64,000 bases of DNA from Pseudarthrobacter sp. IC2-21 (lineage in GTDB: Bacteria > Actinomycetota > Actinomycetes > Actinomycetales > Micrococcaceae), in assembly GCF_034048115.1 (NCBI RefSeq), contig NZ_CP139145.1:2356001-2420000 (forward strand). Reading direction: 5' to 3'. Position 1 is the stretch's first letter. Each line of letters starts with the position of its first letter. The translations under genes and the position numbers were made by a program. Of this stretch, positions 1-11,523 are shown one piece after another. The notes beneath the pieces are model-generated. The model did not search any database. It worked only from the letters and a program-made list of their open reading frames with translations, and was not told the origin of the DNA.

Positions 1-145
1 GGAGCCTGTCCGTGGCGTCCCAGGCCTGCAGGTTGGGCGCCTCAACATCGGGGTACCGCCTGAGCCTGCCGAGGATGTTGTCAAGGCTGTTCTCTGCCAC
101 GTTGTTCCTGCCGTTTGCCGGTGTGCCGGGTGGTTGGGTTGTCAC
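1..145 (-). CDS. SAM-dependent methyltransferase, N-terminal part (cut by window edge)
   Basis: Only the first 48 codons are in the window; the gene runs off the left edge. The start is GTG at 145, which overlaps the TGA stop of the upstream monooxygenase gene (GTGA arrangement), so translation is probably coupled. The readable protein contains LRRYPDVEAPNLQAWDATD, a sequence I recognise from the N-terminus of actinobacterial class I methyltransferases related to the RsmC/RlmG group of rRNA (guanine-N2) methyltransferases. The SAM-binding core is outside the window, so the substrate cannot be judged. The coding frame is clear; the family call rests on the N-terminal motif alone. Confidence 0.7.
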   Translation of the reverse strand, partial: MTTQPPGTPANGRNNVAENSLDNILGRLRRYPDVEAPNLQAWDATDRL

Positions 146-1200
146 TGCTGGAATGCGGGCAATTTCAGAATGGCAGCCACTGCCGCCCTGCCCGCACGGT
201 TCGCCCCGATGGTGGACGACGACGGCCCGTAGCCCACGAGGTGCACGCGCGGCTCGGCTGCCACCTGGGTTCCGTCCATGGCGATCCCGCCGCCGGGTCC
301 CCTCAGGTGCAGCGGCGCGAGGTGTTCAAGCTCCGCGCGGAAGCCGGTGGCCCACAGGATCACATCCGCCCGGAGGAGGCTGCCGTCGGTGAGGCGGACG
401 CCGTCGGGCTCGATGGACGTGAGCATGGGCTGCCGCCGCAACGCGCCGCGCTTTTCCGCAGCCTGCAGGGCAGGTGTCCGGATCAGGCCGGTCACGGCAA
501 CAACGCTCTGCGGGGGCAGTCCCAGCCTGACGCGCTCCTCCACGAGGGCGACGGCGTCGTGCCCCGCTTTTGCGTCGAAGGTGGCGTCACGCCATTCGGG
601 CTCGCGGCGGGTGAACCAGCTGGTGGTGGTGATCCGGGAGATCTCATCCACCAGCCCGACGGCGGAAATCCCGCCGCCCACCACAATGACGTGTTTACCG
701 CGGAACTCCTCAGCCGAGACGTAGTCGGCCACGTGCAGCTGCCGGCCGAGGAAGGTGGCGCGGCCCGGATAGATGGGCCAGAAAGGCCTGGTCCAGGTGC
801 CGGTGGCGTTAATGACGGCTTTGCCCGTCCAATCGCCGTGATCGGATCTGACCAGAAGGCGGCCGGCCGGATCCGTGTCTTCCCTGGCAACGGAGGAGAC
901 CTTGACCGGGCGCAGGACTTCAATCCCGAGTTGCCGTTCATAGGCCTCGAAGTACCTGCTCAGGAATTCTGAGCTGGGTTCCGCCGGGTCCACATCGGGC
1001 TTGGCAATTCCGGGGAGGTCGCTGATGCCGTTCACCGTTTCCATGATCAGGCTCTTCCAGCGGTGCCGCCACGCACCGCCCGGGCCCTGCTCGGCGTCGA
1101 GGATCGTGTATCCCAGCCCCCGGCGCTTCAGGTGGTAGGCCGCGGAAAGACCCGCCTGCCCGGCGCCGATGACCACAACGTCGGTGGTTCCGTTTTCCAT
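142..1200 (-). CDS. Flavin-containing monooxygenase / NAD(P)-binding oxidoreductase
   Basis: 352 aa. The N-terminus carries an FAD-binding Rossmann motif (VIGAGQAGLSAAYHLKRRG, about residues 10-28). A second dinucleotide motif (VVGGGISAVGLVDE, about residues 172-186) should bind NAD(P)H. The ATGTWTRPFWPIYPG segment between them fits the flavin monooxygenase/CzcO-like family. These soluble enzymes hydroxylate or oxygenate nucleophilic or ketone substrates; the substrate here is not predictable. The gene lies 19 bp downstream of the PhnA-like gene and overlaps the next methyltransferase start by 4 bp, so the three probably form one transcript. Length is near the family norm for short FMO-like proteins. 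Confidence 0.8.
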   Translation of the reverse strand: MENGTTDVVVIGAGQAGLSAAYHLKRRGLGYTILDAEQGPGGAWRHRWKSLIMETVNGISDLPGIAKPDVDPAEPSSEFLSRYFEAYERQLGIEVLRPVKVSSVAREDTDPAGRLLVRSDHGDWTGKAVINATGTWTRPFWPIYPGRATFLGRQLHVADYVSAEEFRGKHVIVVGGGISAVGLVDEISRITTTSWFTRREPEWRDATFDAKAGHDAVALVEERVRLGLPPQSVVAVTGLIRTPALQAAEKRGALRRQPMLTSIEPDGVRLTDGSLLRADVILWATGFRAELEHLAPLHLRGPGGGIAMDGTQVAAEPRVHLVGYGPSSSTIGANRAGRAAVAAILKLPAFQQ

Positions 1201-1219
1201 GTCCGCAGGCCGGATTCCG

Positions 1220-1573
1220 CTAGACCTTCTTCACCACGGAGGATTTCAGCTGCATGGGCCCCACTCCGTCCACCTTGCAGTCGATGTCATGGTCTCCCAC
1301 GCCGTCGACGAGCCTGATGCCGCGGACCTTGGTTCCCACCTTGATCACACCGGAACTTCCCTTGATCTTCAGGTCCTTGACCACCGTCACGGTGTCCCCG
1401 TCCGCGAGGACGTTGCCCACCGCATCCTTGATGATCCGCGGCCCCGGTTCCCCGTCGTCGGGCGCCGTCCCGGGGGCCCACTCATGGCCGCACTCCGGGC
1501 AGACCAGCAGCGCACCCATCTCGTAGGTGTGGACACTGGCACATTCCGGGCACGGCGGCAGGGACTCATTCAC
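1220..1573 (-). CDS. PhnA/YjdM family zinc-ribbon protein
   Basis: 117 aa from the GTG at 1573. The open frame continues upstream to 1636, but homology to the E. coli PhnA (YjdM) family begins at this [11 protein letters not shown]. Two CxxC pairs (CPEC near residue 8, CPEC near residue 25) form the N-terminal zinc ribbon. The C-terminal PhnA domain follows, with the conserved [19 protein letters not shown] block and the [18 protein letters not shown] ending. Despite the name the family is not the C-P lyase; its role is unclear. It is the first gene of a probable three-gene minus-strand operon and is divergent from cfa. The exact start is uncertain because no strong ribosome binding site stands out. 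Confidence 0.85.
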   Translation of the reverse strand: MNESLPPCPECASVHTYEMGALLVCPECGHEWAPGTAPDDGEPGPRIIKDAVGNVLADGDTVTVVKDLKIKGSSGVIKVGTKVRGIRLVDGVGDHDIDCKVDGVGPMQLKSSVVKKV

Positions 1574-1657
1574 ACCCCCATGATAATCGGGCCGCCGCAC
1601 TGACAGGCGCGCGCCGCCGTCGTACTGTTGGGCCATACCTGAAGAAAGGCACCGAGC

Positions 1658-2965
1658 ATGGCAACGGAGAATCGGGCAGCGCCGCTGCTGGCGAAAGCAC
1701 TGGGCATCGTCCTGGGTACAGATGAGATACCACTGAGGTTACGTGCGTGGGACGGTTCAGAGGCGGGGCCGCCGGATGCACCCGTGCTGGAGTTCAGGCA
1801 CCGCCGGGCGTTGCGGCGGATCCTGTGGTCGCCCGGTCAGCTGGGGCTGAGCCGCGCGTATGTTGCCGGTGACATTGACGCGCCGGGCGACATCTTCGCC
1901 GCCTTCACCGCCCTGAGCTCGGTGGGTAAGTTTTCCGAGCCCGGTCCCTTCCGGCCGCTGACGCCCCGCGAACTGGGCACACTGATGCGGACGGCGGTCC
2001 GGCTCGGGGCGGTGGGACCCAATCCTGCGCCCCCGCCCGAAGAAGCAAGGATTACCCGCAAGGGCCGGCTCCACACGCGGCAGCGGGATGCTGCGGCAAT
2101 TTCACACCATTACGACGTCGGCAACGACTTTTACGCCCTCGTGCTCGGTTCATCGATGGTGTACTCGTGCGCTGTGTGGAGTGAGGCTTCGGCCGCCGGC
2201 ACCGAGGGGCTCCCGGCGGGTCTGGACGCTGCGCAGCGGGCCAAGCTTGACCTGGTCTGCCGGAAGCTCGGCCTCCAGCCCGGGATGAGGGTGCTGGACG
2301 TGGGCTGCGGCTGGGGCAGCTTTGCCCTGCACGCTGCACAGAATTACGGGGTCACGGTCGTTGGCGTGACGCTGTCCTCCGAGCAGGCCGTGCTTGCACG
2401 CAAACGGGCCGCCGAGGCGGGCCTGACCGAAAACGTCGACATCCGCGTGCAGGATTACCGGGATATCGATGACGGGCCGTTTGACGCGATCAGTTCGATC
2501 GGCATGTCCGAGCACGTCGGCCGGGAACAGACGCCGCGCTATGTGGACACGCTGCACTCGCTGCTCCGGCCTGGGGGCCGGCTGCTCAACCACGCCATCT
2601 CCTGGAATGCCGGGCCAACCAAACCCGACCCCGACTCCTTCATCCCGCGCTATGTGTTCCCGGACGGCGAAATGCTGGGCCTCGGCGAAATGGTTACCGC
2701 GCTCGAAGGCGGCGGGTTCGAGATTCTTGACGTGGAGGCCCTGCGGCAGCACTACGCCCTGACTTTGCGGGCATGGGTGCGGCGGCTGGAAACCAACTGG
2801 GACGAGGCAGTTGCCCTCACCAGCTTGGGCCGGGCCAGGATCTGGCGGCTGTACATGGCCTCCAGCGCCCTCGGATTCGAATCCGGCCTGACCGGAGTCA
2901 ACCAGATCCTGGTTCAACGCGCCGGCGGTGCGCAGCCGCCGTTGCGCCGGACGGACTGGATCTAG
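1658..2965 (+). CDS. cfa: Cyclopropane-fatty-acyl-phospholipid synthase
   Basis: 435 aa. It transfers a methylene group from SAM to the double bond of unsaturated acyl chains in membrane phospholipids. The SAM-binding motif [16 protein letters not shown] lies near residue 212, and the conserved SIGMSEHVG follows near 282. An upstream AAGAAAGG supports the ATG at 1658. The N-terminal ~130 residues match the lipid-binding lobe of the CfaS/mycolic acid cyclopropane synthase family. Length is slightly above the 380-430 aa typical of the family. It is monocistronic: divergent from the PhnA-like gene and closed by a strong hairpin at 2997. Confidence 0.93.
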   Translation: MATENRAAPLLAKALGIVLGTDEIPLRLRAWDGSEAGPPDAPVLEFRHRRALRRILWSPGQLGLSRAYVAGDIDAPGDIFAAFTALSSVGKFSEPGPFRPLTPRELGTLMRTAVRLGAVGPNPAPPPEEARITRKGRLHTRQRDAAAISHHYDVGNDFYALVLGSSMVYSCAVWSEASAAGTEGLPAGLDAAQRAKLDLVCRKLGLQPGMRVLDVGCGWGSFALHAAQNYGVTVVGVTLSSEQAVLARKRAAEAGLTENVDIRVQDYRDIDDGPFDAISSIGMSEHVGREQTPRYVDTLHSLLRPGGRLLNHAISWNAGPTKPDPDSFIPRYVFPDGEMLGLGEMVTALEGGGFEILDVEALRQHYALTLRAWVRRLETNWDEAVALTSLGRARIWRLYMASSALGFESGLTGVNQILVQRAGGAQPPLRRTDWI

Positions 2966-2996
2966 CTGCCCGGTCCCGGCCGGCAGGCGGATAATC

Positions 2997-3028
2997 AAAA
3001 AGAGCCACCCCTGGGGGTGGCTCTTTTT
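2997..3028. terminator. Bidirectional intrinsic terminator between cfa and tRNA-Ala
   Basis: A-tract, then the arms AGAGCCACCCC and GGGGTGGCTCT around a one- or two-base loop, then a T-tract. It has poly-T on either strand, so it can end both cfa (plus) and the first tRNA-Ala (minus). Confidence 0.9.
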
Positions 3029-3047
3029 GTGGACGGATGGTCCGGCT

Positions 3048-3123
3048 TGGTGGAGCTGAGGGGACTCGAACCCCTGACCCCCTGCATGCCATGCAGGTGC
3101 GCTACCAGCTGCGCCACAGCCCC
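3048..3123 (-). tRNA. tRNA-Ala (anticodon GGC), CCA encoded
   Basis: Full cloverleaf on the minus strand. The acceptor stem GGGGCTG/CAGCTCC includes the G3:U70 pair that identifies alanine tRNAs. The anticodon stem CCTGC/GCAGG encloses loop ATGGCAT, giving anticodon GGC. The T-arm has GGTTCGAATCC. The 3' CCA is encoded (TGG at 3048-3050 on plus). A second, almost identical gene lies 260 bp upstream. Confidence 0.97.
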
Positions 3124-3238
3124 AAACCGTTGTTCCCCCGGCCTTTCGGGCCGCTCGAAGCAACCTGATTAGCTTAATGGAAATCCGGGCCGTGCGCCAA
3201 TCGGAGGGCGAGCTGGCCGGGCGGTCAGCTGCGGCGAC

Positions 3239-3269
3239 GGGAGAAGTCCCCGCCGATGGGACTTCTCCC
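3239..3269. repeat. Perfect 12-bp inverted repeat between the two tRNA-Ala genes
   Basis: GGGAGAAGTCCC and GGGACTTCTCCC flank a 7-base loop. There is no T-tract on either side, so it is not a standard terminator. It lies in the 260-bp spacer between the tRNA-Ala copies, where no gene is seen. Confidence 0.75.
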
Positions 3270-3340
3270 CCGGGAACGCGGGCGGGAAAAGACCACATGA
3301 GGGGGAATTGTGTGTCGCCAGCGCGGGCGTAACGGGCAAC

Positions 3341-3376
3341 AAAAAAGTCCGCCGGAATCTTTCGATTCCGGCGGAC
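3341..3376 (-). terminator. Intrinsic terminator of the second tRNA-Ala
   Basis: A perfect 13-bp stem (GTCCGCCGGAATC with GATTCCGGCGGAC) and a 4-base loop. Read on the minus strand it is followed by six T. It begins 8 bp downstream of the tRNA-Ala at 3384. Confidence 0.93.
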
Positions 3377-3383
3377 CATCCGG

Positions 3384-3456
3384 TGGAGCTGAGGGGACTC
3401 GAACCCCTGACCCCCTGCATGCCATGCAGGTGCGCTACCAGCTGCGCCACAGCCCC
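3384..3456 (-). tRNA. tRNA-Ala (anticodon GGC), CCA not encoded
   Basis: The 73-nt tRNA body matches the copy at 3051-3123, with the same acceptor, anticodon loop ATGGCAT and T-arm, including G3:U70. After the discriminator A the genome reads CCG rather than CCA, so the final base of the 3' end must be repaired and added by the CCA-adding enzyme. It has its own terminator directly downstream. Confidence 0.97.
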
Positions 3457-3554
3457 GGACCTTCGCTGCCCCGTGATCTCCGGAGCAACTCAAATATCTT
3501 AGACCAGCATTTCCGAAAATTCCAAATCGGGCATATTCGGGCCGGTAAGGCCGG

Positions 3555-3956
3555 TTATTCGGATTCCGAAGCGGCTGATGCCTTCGCGGATGCGTCGTCG
3601 GCAAGCTGAAGGTCGACGACGGGGCAGTCCTTCCAGAGGCGCTCCAGGGCGTAGAAGACGCGGTCTTCCTCGTGCTGGACGTGGATCACGATGTCAGAGT
3701 AGTCCAGCAGTACCCACCGGCCGCCGGCGCGGCCTTCGCGGCGGACCGGGCGGAGATCCTGCTTGGAGAGTTCTTCTTCAATGCCGTCCACGATGGCGTT
3801 GACCTGGCGTTCGCTGGGGGCCGATGCGATGAGGAAGACGTCCGCCAGGGCGAGGCGTTCGCTGACATCGAGCGCCACAATGTCGTGGGCGATCTTGTCC
3901 GCGGCGGCCTTGGCGGCGTGGCGGGCTGTGGCGATGGATGAATCTGATGCAGTCAC
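3555..3956 (-). CDS. rsfS: Ribosome silencing factor RsfS
   Basis: 133 aa. RsfS binds ribosomal protein uL14 on the large subunit and blocks subunit joining in stationary phase or starvation. The conserved core is visible: DIVALDVSERLALADVF, then SERQVNAIVDGIEEEL, then GGRWVLLDYSDIVIHVQHEE and the YALERLWKDCP ending. The roughly 15-residue Ala/Ser-rich tail is an extension. It is the last protein gene of the nadD cluster, 45 bp after the Ala/Pro-rich protein gene. The nadD-rsfS neighbourhood is widely conserved in bacteria. Confidence 0.95.
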   Translation of the reverse strand: MTASDSSIATARHAAKAAADKIAHDIVALDVSERLALADVFLIASAPSERQVNAIVDGIEEELSKQDLRPVRREGRAGGRWVLLDYSDIVIHVQHEEDRVFYALERLWKDCPVVDLQLADDASAKASAASESE

Positions 3957-4001
3957 GGGACTCCTTGTAGTTTTCTAAAGTTTTGTAGGGGGCGCAGCCG
4001 G

Positions 4002-5384
4002 TTAGCGGGAGAGACCGGTGGCGATGAGGATGACGCCCGAAATGAGGGCCACAATTCCGAAGACCAAAACGATGACCTGCATGAGCCGGAGCCGGTTGGC
4101 GCGGGCCAGGCCTGCCGTTGCCGCGTCCAGCGGTTCCAGCCCATGGGCGGAGCGTGCGGGTACGCGGTGCATGTCCTCGAAAAGACCTTCAGCCTCGGCC
4201 GAAGTATCGTCCGGCACTGCTGAAACCAGGCGCTTTGGCTCTGACGCCGCCCGGGCGGCAGCTTCGGCCCGGGCGATGACCCGGGAACGGCCCGACGGGC
4301 TCCCCGCTGCCGGTGCGGCGCCGGCCTGCCTGGATGCGGGAGAGGGCCGGCGGTTCTTGCCGCCTGGCCGGACTTTGGCTCCAGGCTGGGTCTGCACAGG
4401 CACGTAGGTGGTCGCCGGCGGTTTCATGACCGGCCGGTCGACACCCGGAACCTGGACGAATTCAAGCGGCGTAACCATGGCCAGGTTGTCCGCGGTTGCG
4501 GGACCCGACTGACCGGTGGCGGGACCTGGCTGAGCGGCCGGCCGGCCGGCAGCGGTCTGGGCGGACACGGCCTGGGTGGCTGCCGCCCGCCCGTGGGGGG
4601 CCTGTGCCTGGGTGCTCTGTGCCTGGGGGCTCTGTGGAGCGGAAGCCACCGCCTGCTCGGCCAGCTTCTGCTTGGCCATGGCGCGGCGGTTCAGGACGGC
4701 GGCACGCTCCGCGAGGGCGATCTGTTCCGCGAGGATGTCCGGGTCCACTGCCTCGGGGTCGAGGGAGGCGATGTGCTCCATTTTGGCAAGCTGGTTCTTC
4801 GCCTGCTCGGCAATGAGGGCACGCGTCGCCAAGGCCTGCTCCACGCTCATGCCGTCCGGCAGGCCCGTTCCTCCGGCGGGAGTTGACGGAGCGGCTGCCG
4901 GGGTACCCGGTGCGGGAGTGCCGACGGTGGAAGCCCTGCCTGCTGCCGTGCCGGGTGCCTTACTGCCGGGTACCGGGGTGCCTGGTGCCGGAGCACCGGG
5001 TGCGGTGGCCGGGGAGCCTGGAGCAGCCGGAAGCGGCTTGCCCATCGGGGCGGCGATGATGGGGTTCGCTGAGGTGACAGCCTGTTCCTTGAGTTGCTGG
5101 AGCCTCAACTGCCGCCGGGTGGGAGGACCGCCCGCCGAAAGCTGCCCTTCCTTTTCTTCAAGTTCCTTGATGGTGCGCAGGGCGGCACGGTCCCGCGCCC
5201 GGATTTCCGATGACCGCTGGGCCTGTGTTTTTTCCGGGACTGAATCCACCGGCGCGTCGGCCGCGCGGCGTTGTTTTGAGGCAGGCGAAACCTGGCCCGG
5301 GACCGTGGACCCGGTAGCCGTCTTCTCATCTCTGGCCTGCCGCAGTTCGCGGCGGCTGCGGACGGGGGGCTGTTCCTGACTCAT
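4002..5384 (-). CDS. Ala/Pro-rich membrane-anchored protein of unknown function
   Basis: 460 aa from the ATG at 5384. The open frame extends further upstream, but there it overlaps nadD. I do not recognise the family. The N-terminal ~170 residues are charged, with a short possible coiled coil (SSEIRARDRAALRTIKELEE). The middle is low-complexity Ala/Pro/Gly/Gln, including runs built on PGTP/APGTP. A helical stretch rich in Ala, Gln and Leu sits near residues 200-250. The C-terminus ends in one membrane helix (MQVIVLVFGIVALISGVILI) plus a few residues, which suggests tail anchoring with a large cytoplasmic part. It starts 7 bp after the nadD stop and is followed by rsfS, so it is co-transcribed with them. 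Confidence 0.75.
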   Translation of the reverse strand: MSQEQPPVRSRRELRQARDEKTATGSTVPGQVSPASKQRRAADAPVDSVPEKTQAQRSSEIRARDRAALRTIKELEEKEGQLSAGGPPTRRQLRLQQLKEQAVTSANPIIAAPMGKPLPAAPGSPATAPGAPAPGTPVPGSKAPGTAAGRASTVGTPAPGTPAAAPSTPAGGTGLPDGMSVEQALATRALIAEQAKNQLAKMEHIASLDPEAVDPDILAEQIALAERAAVLNRRAMAKQKLAEQAVASAPQSPQAQSTQAQAPHGRAAATQAVSAQTAAGRPAAQPGPATGQSGPATADNLAMVTPLEFVQVPGVDRPVMKPPATTYVPVQTQPGAKVRPGGKNRRPSPASRQAGAAPAAGSPSGRSRVIARAEAAARAASEPKRLVSAVPDDTSAEAEGLFEDMHRVPARSAHGLEPLDAATAGLARANRLRLMQVIVLVFGIVALISGVILIATGLSR

Positions 5385-5391
5385 TGAAAAC

Positions 5392-6009
5392 TCATTCAGT
5401 ACTTGCTGGCTCGTCTGTTTCGGTAAGTTGCTCAGCTTCGGGCGGAAAACCCTCGGCGTACAGCCCATATTTGGCGATGTATTGCACCACTCCGTCCGGT
5501 ACCAGGTACCAGACGGGATTGTTCGCGGCCACCCTGGTGCGGCAATCCGTGGAGGAGATGGCCATGGCGGGCACCTCCAGCAGGCTGACGTCCTTCCGGC
5601 CCATCCCGTCGAGCACATGCCCCGGCCGGGTCACGCCGACAAAGTGGGCCAGCGACCACAGCTCATCGATGTCTTTCCAGGACAGGATCTGTGCCAGGGC
5701 GTCCGCGCCGGTGATGAAGAACAGGTCCGCATCGGGGCGCTGGGTCCGCAGGTCACGCAGGGTATCGATGGTGTACGTGGGGCCAGGCCTGTCGATATCC
5801 ACCCTGCTGACGGTGAACCGGGGATTCGATGCAGTAGCGATCACCGTCATGAGGTACCGGTGCTCAGGCTTGCTGACGTGTTTATGCGTCTTCTGCCATG
5901 GCTGGCCGGTGGGGACAAAGACCACTTCATCCAGGCCGAACTTGGCGGCCACCTCACTGGCCGCAACCAAGTGGCCGTGATGGATGGGATCAAAAGTCCC
6001 GCCCATCAC
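5392..6009 (-). CDS. nadD: Nicotinate-nucleotide adenylyltransferase
   Basis: 205 aa. It joins NaMN and ATP to make deamido-NAD in NAD synthesis. The signature [11 protein letters not shown] is at the extreme N-terminus, and the second nucleotide-binding motif appears as [10 protein letters not shown] near residue 166. The start is set at a GTG (6009) directly before MGGTFDP. Family members usually have a few more residues before this motif; the in-frame upstream codons read RLRLG but include no ATG or GTG before the preceding gene's stop, so a rarer start such as CTG is possible. It follows the small membrane protein gene by about 50 bp. Confidence 0.95.
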   Translation of the reverse strand: MMGGTFDPIHHGHLVAASEVAAKFGLDEVVFVPTGQPWQKTHKHVSKPEHRYLMTVIATASNPRFTVSRVDIDRPGPTYTIDTLRDLRTQRPDADLFFITGADALAQILSWKDIDELWSLAHFVGVTRPGHVLDGMGRKDVSLLEVPAMAISSTDCRTRVAANNPVWYLVPDGVVQYIAKYGLYAEGFPPEAEQLTETDEPASTE

Positions 6010-6061
6010 GCCCAGGCGCAGCCGTTCTTTCGCACCTTCACGGTGCAGAACACGGGAAATG

Positions 6062-6295
6062 TCAGTGGCCTTGGCCGCGGTCGTGCTTGTTGGGGTGCTG
6101 GCGGTGCGGATCGGCGTGCTCTTCGGTCGCGGTGTGGCGGTTGCCCAGGTTGGAGTAGGACAGCGTGATAAACATCAGCGCCAGCAGGATCGCGAACATC
6201 ACGCCGCCGATCACGAACGGTGGCGCTATGAGCGGGGCCGCTTCCTCATGTTCAACGGCGGCGGCAACGGTCATGGCGATCTGCTGGAGCAGCAT
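6062..6295 (-). CDS. Small single-pass membrane protein, unknown function
   Basis: 77 aa. There is one membrane helix ([19 protein letters not shown], about residues 28-46), a short N-terminal part and a His-rich polar C-terminal tail (the last ~25 residues contain six His). I recognise it only as the kind of small protein often found between proA and nadD in Arthrobacter relatives. It lies 76 bp after proA and just before nadD on the same strand. The stop falls in the region where an extended nadD would begin. Confidence 0.7.
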   Translation of the reverse strand: MLLQQIAMTVAAAVEHEEAAPLIAPPFVIGGVMFAILLALMFITLSYSNLGNRHTATEEHADPHRQHPNKHDRGQGH

Positions 6296-6371
6296 TTTCT
6301 CCCCTAGGGTTCAAGGATGTGGGCAGCGGATCTTCCCGCCGTTCCGGACTTCTGTCTATGTTACCGCGTTG

Positions 6372-7748
6372 TTAGCCGCGGACCTGGCCCTCGCCCTGCA
6401 CGATCCACTTGGTGGTGGTGAGCTCGGTGAGGCCCATCGGGCCGCGGGCATGCAGCTTCTGGGTGGAGATGCCCACTTCGGCACCCAGGCCCAGCTCCCC
6501 GCCGTCGGTGAACCGCGTGGACGCGTTGACGATCACGGCCGCCGAGTCGATCTCCGCAATGAACCGTTCCGCGTTGGCCAAGTTGTTGGTGAGGATCGCT
6601 TCGGTATGGCCGGTGGACCAGGTGCGGATGTGCTTCACCGCGTCATCGAGGCTGTCCACCATGGCCACAGCGAGATCGAGGTCCATGTACTCGGTACCCC
6701 AGTCCTCATCCGTGGCGGGGGTGGATTCGATGGAAGCAGGCAGGGCGGCGCGGATGCGATCGTCCGCGTGAAGGGTGACGCCGGCACCGCGCAGTGCGGC
6801 GGCAACGGCCGGCAGCACCGTGGAGCGGGAGTGGACCAGCAGCGTTTCCACGGTGTTGCACACGCTGGGCCGCTGGGTTTTTGCGTTCAACAGAATGTCC
6901 ACTGCCATCTCTTCACTGGCGGATTCGTCGATGAAGATATGGACGTTACCTTCGCCGGTCTCGATGACGGGAACGGCGGCGTTCAGCACAACGGACTGAA
7001 TCAGGTCCCGGCCGCCGCGGGGAATCAGGACGTCCACACGGCCACGCGCCCGCATCAGCGCGTTGGCTCCTTCCCGGCCGTACTGGTCCACCGTCTGCAC
7101 GGCGTCCGAGGGCAGGCCAACGCTGTTCAGGGCGTCACGGAGCACCTGGACCAGGGCTTCATTCGTGGCGGCCGCAGCCGTGCCGCCGCGGAGGATGACG
7201 GCGTTGCCGCTCTTCAGCGCGAGGCCGGCGATGTCAACGGTCACGTTGGGACGGGCTTCGTAGATAGCTGCCACCACGCCCATGGGTACGTTAATCTGGC
7301 GCAGCCGCAGGCCGTTGGGCAGGGTCTGGCCGCGGACCACGTTGCCTACGGGATCCGGCAGCGTGGCCAGGTTCTCCAATGCGTCCACCAGCCCGGTGAT
7401 CCGGGCGTCGGTAAGGGTCAGCCGGTCCAGCATGGCCGCCGAGGTTCCGTTCGCCTTGCCTGCCGCCACGTCCTTGGCATTGGCCGCCAGGATGATGCTC
7501 TTGCGTTCCAGGAGGGCGGCGCCGATGGCGCGGAGGCCGCGGTCCTTCCAAGCCCGGTTGGCGCGGGACATCCGGCGGGCTGCCTGCTTGGAGCGGTCAG
7601 CAATGGCGTGGACGGCAGCCTCGACCTCCTCCGCCGACACGGACACTGCAGTCTTCGGCGACGCGGCATCCGGCGCCTTCGGGGCATCGGAGAGTCCCGT
7701 GTTGTCTCCGGAAGTCGCAGCAGTAGCGTGGGTCAGTGCCTCAGTCAT
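6372..7748 (-). CDS. proA: Glutamate-5-semialdehyde dehydrogenase (gamma-glutamyl phosphate reductase)
   Basis: 458 aa. It reduces gamma-glutamyl phosphate to glutamate-5-semialdehyde with NADPH, the second step of proline synthesis. The catalytic cysteine lies in SVCNTVETLLVH (about residue 298). GVVAAIYEARPNVTVDIAGL and the glycine-rich NAVILRGG are typical of ProA. About 30 Ala/Thr/Ser-rich N-terminal residues exceed the ~420-aa norm, so translation might begin at an internal codon. It lies 26 bp after proB in the same operon. Confidence 0.96.
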   Translation of the reverse strand: MTEALTHATAATSGDNTGLSDAPKAPDAASPKTAVSVSAEEVEAAVHAIADRSKQAARRMSRANRAWKDRGLRAIGAALLERKSIILAANAKDVAAGKANGTSAAMLDRLTLTDARITGLVDALENLATLPDPVGNVVRGQTLPNGLRLRQINVPMGVVAAIYEARPNVTVDIAGLALKSGNAVILRGGTAAAATNEALVQVLRDALNSVGLPSDAVQTVDQYGREGANALMRARGRVDVLIPRGGRDLIQSVVLNAAVPVIETGEGNVHIFIDESASEEMAVDILLNAKTQRPSVCNTVETLLVHSRSTVLPAVAAALRGAGVTLHADDRIRAALPASIESTPATDEDWGTEYMDLDLAVAMVDSLDDAVKHIRTWSTGHTEAILTNNLANAERFIAEIDSAAVIVNASTRFTDGGELGLGAEVGISTQKLHARGPMGLTELTTTKWIVQGEGQVRG

Positions 7749-7774
7749 GATCCAAGTTTAGGCGAGTCAGGGCC

Positions 7775-10565
<2,791 letters not shown>

Positions 10566-10576
10566 TTAAAAGAACA

Positions 10577-10604
10577 GTGGAGCGGACCAAATGGCCCGCT
10601 CCAC
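10577..10604 (-). terminator. Weak intrinsic terminator or attenuator between rpmA and obgE
   Basis: Arms GTGGAGCGG and CCGCTCCAC with a 10-base loop. On the minus strand it is followed by TGTTCTTTTAA, a short imperfect T-tract. It may let the two ribosomal protein genes be made in excess of obgE. Confidence 0.55.
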
Positions 10605-10621
10605 CGCTTCAGAACTATTTG

Positions 10622-10885
10622 TTACTCTGCAGCTGCAGCGGTAACGATGTTGACAACGCGACGACCGCGGCGGGTGCCGAATTCGACAGCTCCCGGGGTC
10701 AGTGCGAACAGGGTGTCGTCTCCGCCACGGCCAACGCCGGCGCCCGGGTGGAAGTGGGTGCCACGCTGGCGGACGATGATCTCGCCTGCGGAAACTACCT
10801 GGCCGCCGAAGCGCTTGACGCCGAGGTACTGGGCGTTGGAGTCACGACCGTTGCGAGTGGAGCTCGCGCCTTTTTTATGTGCCAT
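10622..10885 (-). CDS. rpmA: 50S ribosomal protein L27 (bL27)
   Basis: 87 aa. The N-terminus [20 protein letters not shown] is canonical for L27, whose N-terminal arm reaches the peptidyl transferase centre. [19 protein letters not shown] and the [17 protein letters not shown] core are conserved. It sits 59 bp after rplU, the usual L21-L27 pair. Confidence 0.98.
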   Translation of the reverse strand: MAHKKGASSTRNGRDSNAQYLGVKRFGGQVVSAGEIIVRQRGTHFHPGAGVGRGGDDTLFALTPGAVEFGTRRGRRVVNIVTAAAAE

Positions 10886-10944
10886 TTGAAATGCCTGCCT
10901 CTAAATTCTGGGGAATCTGCTGAAAACCTGAACAGTAACGAAGG

Positions 10945-11265
10945 TTACTTGATACCAGTGATCTTGACCTTGGTCAGTTCCTGACGGTGACCTTGGCGCT
11001 TCTTGTAACCGGTCTTGTTCTTGAACTTCTGGATGACGATCTTCGGACCACGGAGGTCGTTGAGGATCTCAGCCGTAACAGTTACCTTGGCCAGGTCCGC
11101 AGCTGCGGAGGTGACCTTGTCACCGTCTACCAGGAGCAGGGCGGGCAGCTCAATGGTGCTGCCAGCTCCACCGGCGACGCGGTTGAGGGTAACGAAGTCT
11201 CCAACGGAGACCTTCTCTTGCCGGCCGCCTGCGCGGACAATCGCGTACACCACTTGGGAACTCAC
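10945..11265 (-). CDS. rplU: 50S ribosomal protein L21 (bL21)
   Basis: 106 aa. [20 protein letters not shown] at the N-terminus and the C-terminal [21 protein letters not shown] are the conserved rRNA-binding parts of L21. MSSQ precedes the conserved region. The upstream GAGAGAAGTGAG may serve as the binding site. It is the first gene of the L21-L27-Obg-ProBA run. Confidence 0.98.
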   Translation of the reverse strand: MSSQVVYAIVRAGGRQEKVSVGDFVTLNRVAGGAGSTIELPALLLVDGDKVTSAAADLAKVTVTAEILNDLRGPKIVIQKFKNKTGYKKRQGHRQELTKVKITGIK

Positions 11266-11349
11266 TTCTCTCGACGTTTATAACTAAATTTGCGTGCGGG
11301 CCCGGAACCAAAACTGGCTGGGATTCCCGCTGTGCCTCAACGCCGTGGG

Positions 11350-11355
11350 ATCATA
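11350..11355 (-). promoter_or_regulatory. Candidate -10 box (TATGAT) upstream of rplU
   Basis: On the minus strand TATGAT follows CTTGGGT. Transcription from here would give a leader of roughly 75-80 nt before the L21 start. No convincing -35 at 16-18 bp was found, so this is tentative. The 258-bp gap (11266-11523) between rplU and the thiD-tenA stop holds nothing else I can identify. Confidence 0.3.
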
Positions 11356-11523
11356 ACCCAAGTGTTGGCGTAAGCACCGAAGATCTAGAATACGCTAATT
11401 TCGCCTTCGGCTGCAAATGAGGCTGGTTACGGCCGGTCGTCTGTGATAGGTCCCACTAGTGAACCGTCCGGACAATCCGAAACCGTGCCTGACTATCATA
11501 CCGGCTGCAGACACCGCAGCCGT

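Noticed and set aside
2150..3604. 484-codon minus-strand frame spanning cfa and both tRNA-Ala genes
   Set aside because: It reads through two tRNAs and a terminator and is antisense to cfa, so it is not a gene.
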